A DNA stretch of 64,000 nt. Origin: Hormoscilla sp. GUM202 (GTDB taxonomy: Bacteria > Cyanobacteriota > Cyanobacteriia > Cyanobacteriales > Desertifilaceae). The position numbers were made by a program, and so were the translations under genes. This document shows positions 63,534 to 64,000 of the stretch, piece by piece. The stretch lies in the NCBI GenBank assembly GCA_005518205.2, contig RFFC02000015.1, forward strand, positions 1 to 64,000. The letters are read 5' to 3'. The first letter of the stretch is position 1. The number at the start of each line of letters is the position of its first letter. The notes under the pieces are model-generated. The model was not told the DNA's origin, made no database searches, and saw only the letters and a program-made list of their open reading frames with translations.

Positions 63534-64000
63534 TGGCGAATTTCCAATGGCGAATTGGGAAGCAGCAGTTAGGCTACCGGTTGCAGAGAAGATGCAGATT
63601 GGTTGTTGCGGGGGAAAGCAATGGGTTATAATCAGAATAGCACAGTCTAGAGGATAACCCCATGCCGAAACCTGCTGTTAGCCAGATGATGAATACATTG
63701 TATAAATCATTAATGGCGGTACTGGCAGCAGGGGTACGTGGGAAGCAGCAGCTATGCTACTACTCGCACAGAGTCTAACCCAACGGTGAAGTCCGACGAC
63801 GAAAAGGTGGAGTTCCGCTGTCTTAAGGGTGCGGTCACAAGTAGTTGATAACCGGGTGCATCGCCCGGAGGCATGTAATCTAGCCCGCTTCGATGTCTCT
63901 GCCAGAGCTCTTGTCCTAGGTGACTCGGCACACAGGAGACATCGCAGGAAGGTTGGGAACCGGCGATCTGCACTCTTCTGTTGGCGGGAACTGCGATACT
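63534..64000. other. 467-bp terminal region with repeat fragments
   Basis: Contains one end of the GGGTGCGGTCACAAGTAGTT element (from about 63828) and a CGATGTCTC...GAGACATCG hairpin (63892-63945). AGTTAGGCTACC and AGCTATGCTACT fragments near 63570 and 63749 are noticeable. No gene is supported before the window ends. Confidence 0.6.

Noticed and set aside
1..64000. tRNA and rRNA genes
   Set aside because: I looked for T-loop-like GGTTCGAATCC patterns and rRNA motifs by eye and found none; a covariance-model search would be needed to exclude them fully.

Overview
The window looks like chromosomal DNA from a filamentous cyanobacterium. GCGATCGC-type (HIP1) octamers are dense throughout, the cell-envelope and quinone genes are of cyanobacterial type, and cyanobacterial families are present (PAP/fibrillin, GUN4, XisI, DUF3134, Uma2). 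Genus cannot be fixed from sequence alone; an Oscillatoriales-like organism is an inference. Housekeeping genes include a UbiA prenyltransferase, mraY, purH, glyS, a hisD homologue, miaB and ddl. They are scattered rather than in operons and are separated by many palindromic repeats and gene remnants.

Layout. 1-650: AT-rich intergenic DNA with a duplicated 101-bp unit that ends in a CRISPR-like repeat. 653-1962: ISKra4-type element. 1964-9190: an accessory metabolic cluster with an interrupted methyltransferase, an SDR, three SsuD/luciferase-like flavin monooxygenases, two paralogous small proteins and an NAD(P)H:FMN reductase. 9482-14325: Dabb protein, UbiA, a fused MNT-HEPN protein, MraY, DUF3134 and a fibrillin. 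14336-20009: PD-(D/E)XK nuclease, a decayed histidine kinase, lipid-methylation-like membrane genes and an orphan antitoxin whose toxin is cut to 10 codons. 20089-23435: a DNA phosphorothioation-type methyltransferase with a duplicated flanking domain, divergent from an unusual IS607-type HTH / coiled coil / GUN4 fusion. 25527-27380: purH.

28004-42255 is a recombination-prone surface/secretion region. It holds two LRR/FG-GAP/RTX adhesin-like genes (one split by an IS630 element), a truncated TIGR03032 gene and tandem TPR-glycosyltransferase genes (one split by a group II intron on the opposite strand). 42721-51018 carries glyS, a HAD phosphatase, hisD, a DUF6883/DUF4926 pair and miaB. 51290-53711 is a second group II intron with a broken maturase. 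53821-63533 carries ddl, a chimeric ATPase fragment, Uma2, an uncharacterised two-gene module with a possible papain-like member, remnants of xisHI, a methyltransferase/RidA pair and a winged-helix protein followed by a small protein with the same tail.

The strongest signals beyond ordinary annotation are: (i) the IS607-HTH/GUN4 chimera; (ii) a family of short perfect hairpins (CGATGTCTC...GAGACATCG) inserted in frame inside miaB, glyS and a kinase gene; (iii) a non-autonomous element with GGGTGYGGTCA ends, one copy flanked by a 13-bp direct repeat and another fusing two unrelated coding regions; (iv) the LLM monooxygenase / small-protein cluster; and (v) group II intron maturase frames that stay open through ribozyme domain V. 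No tRNA or rRNA gene was recognised.
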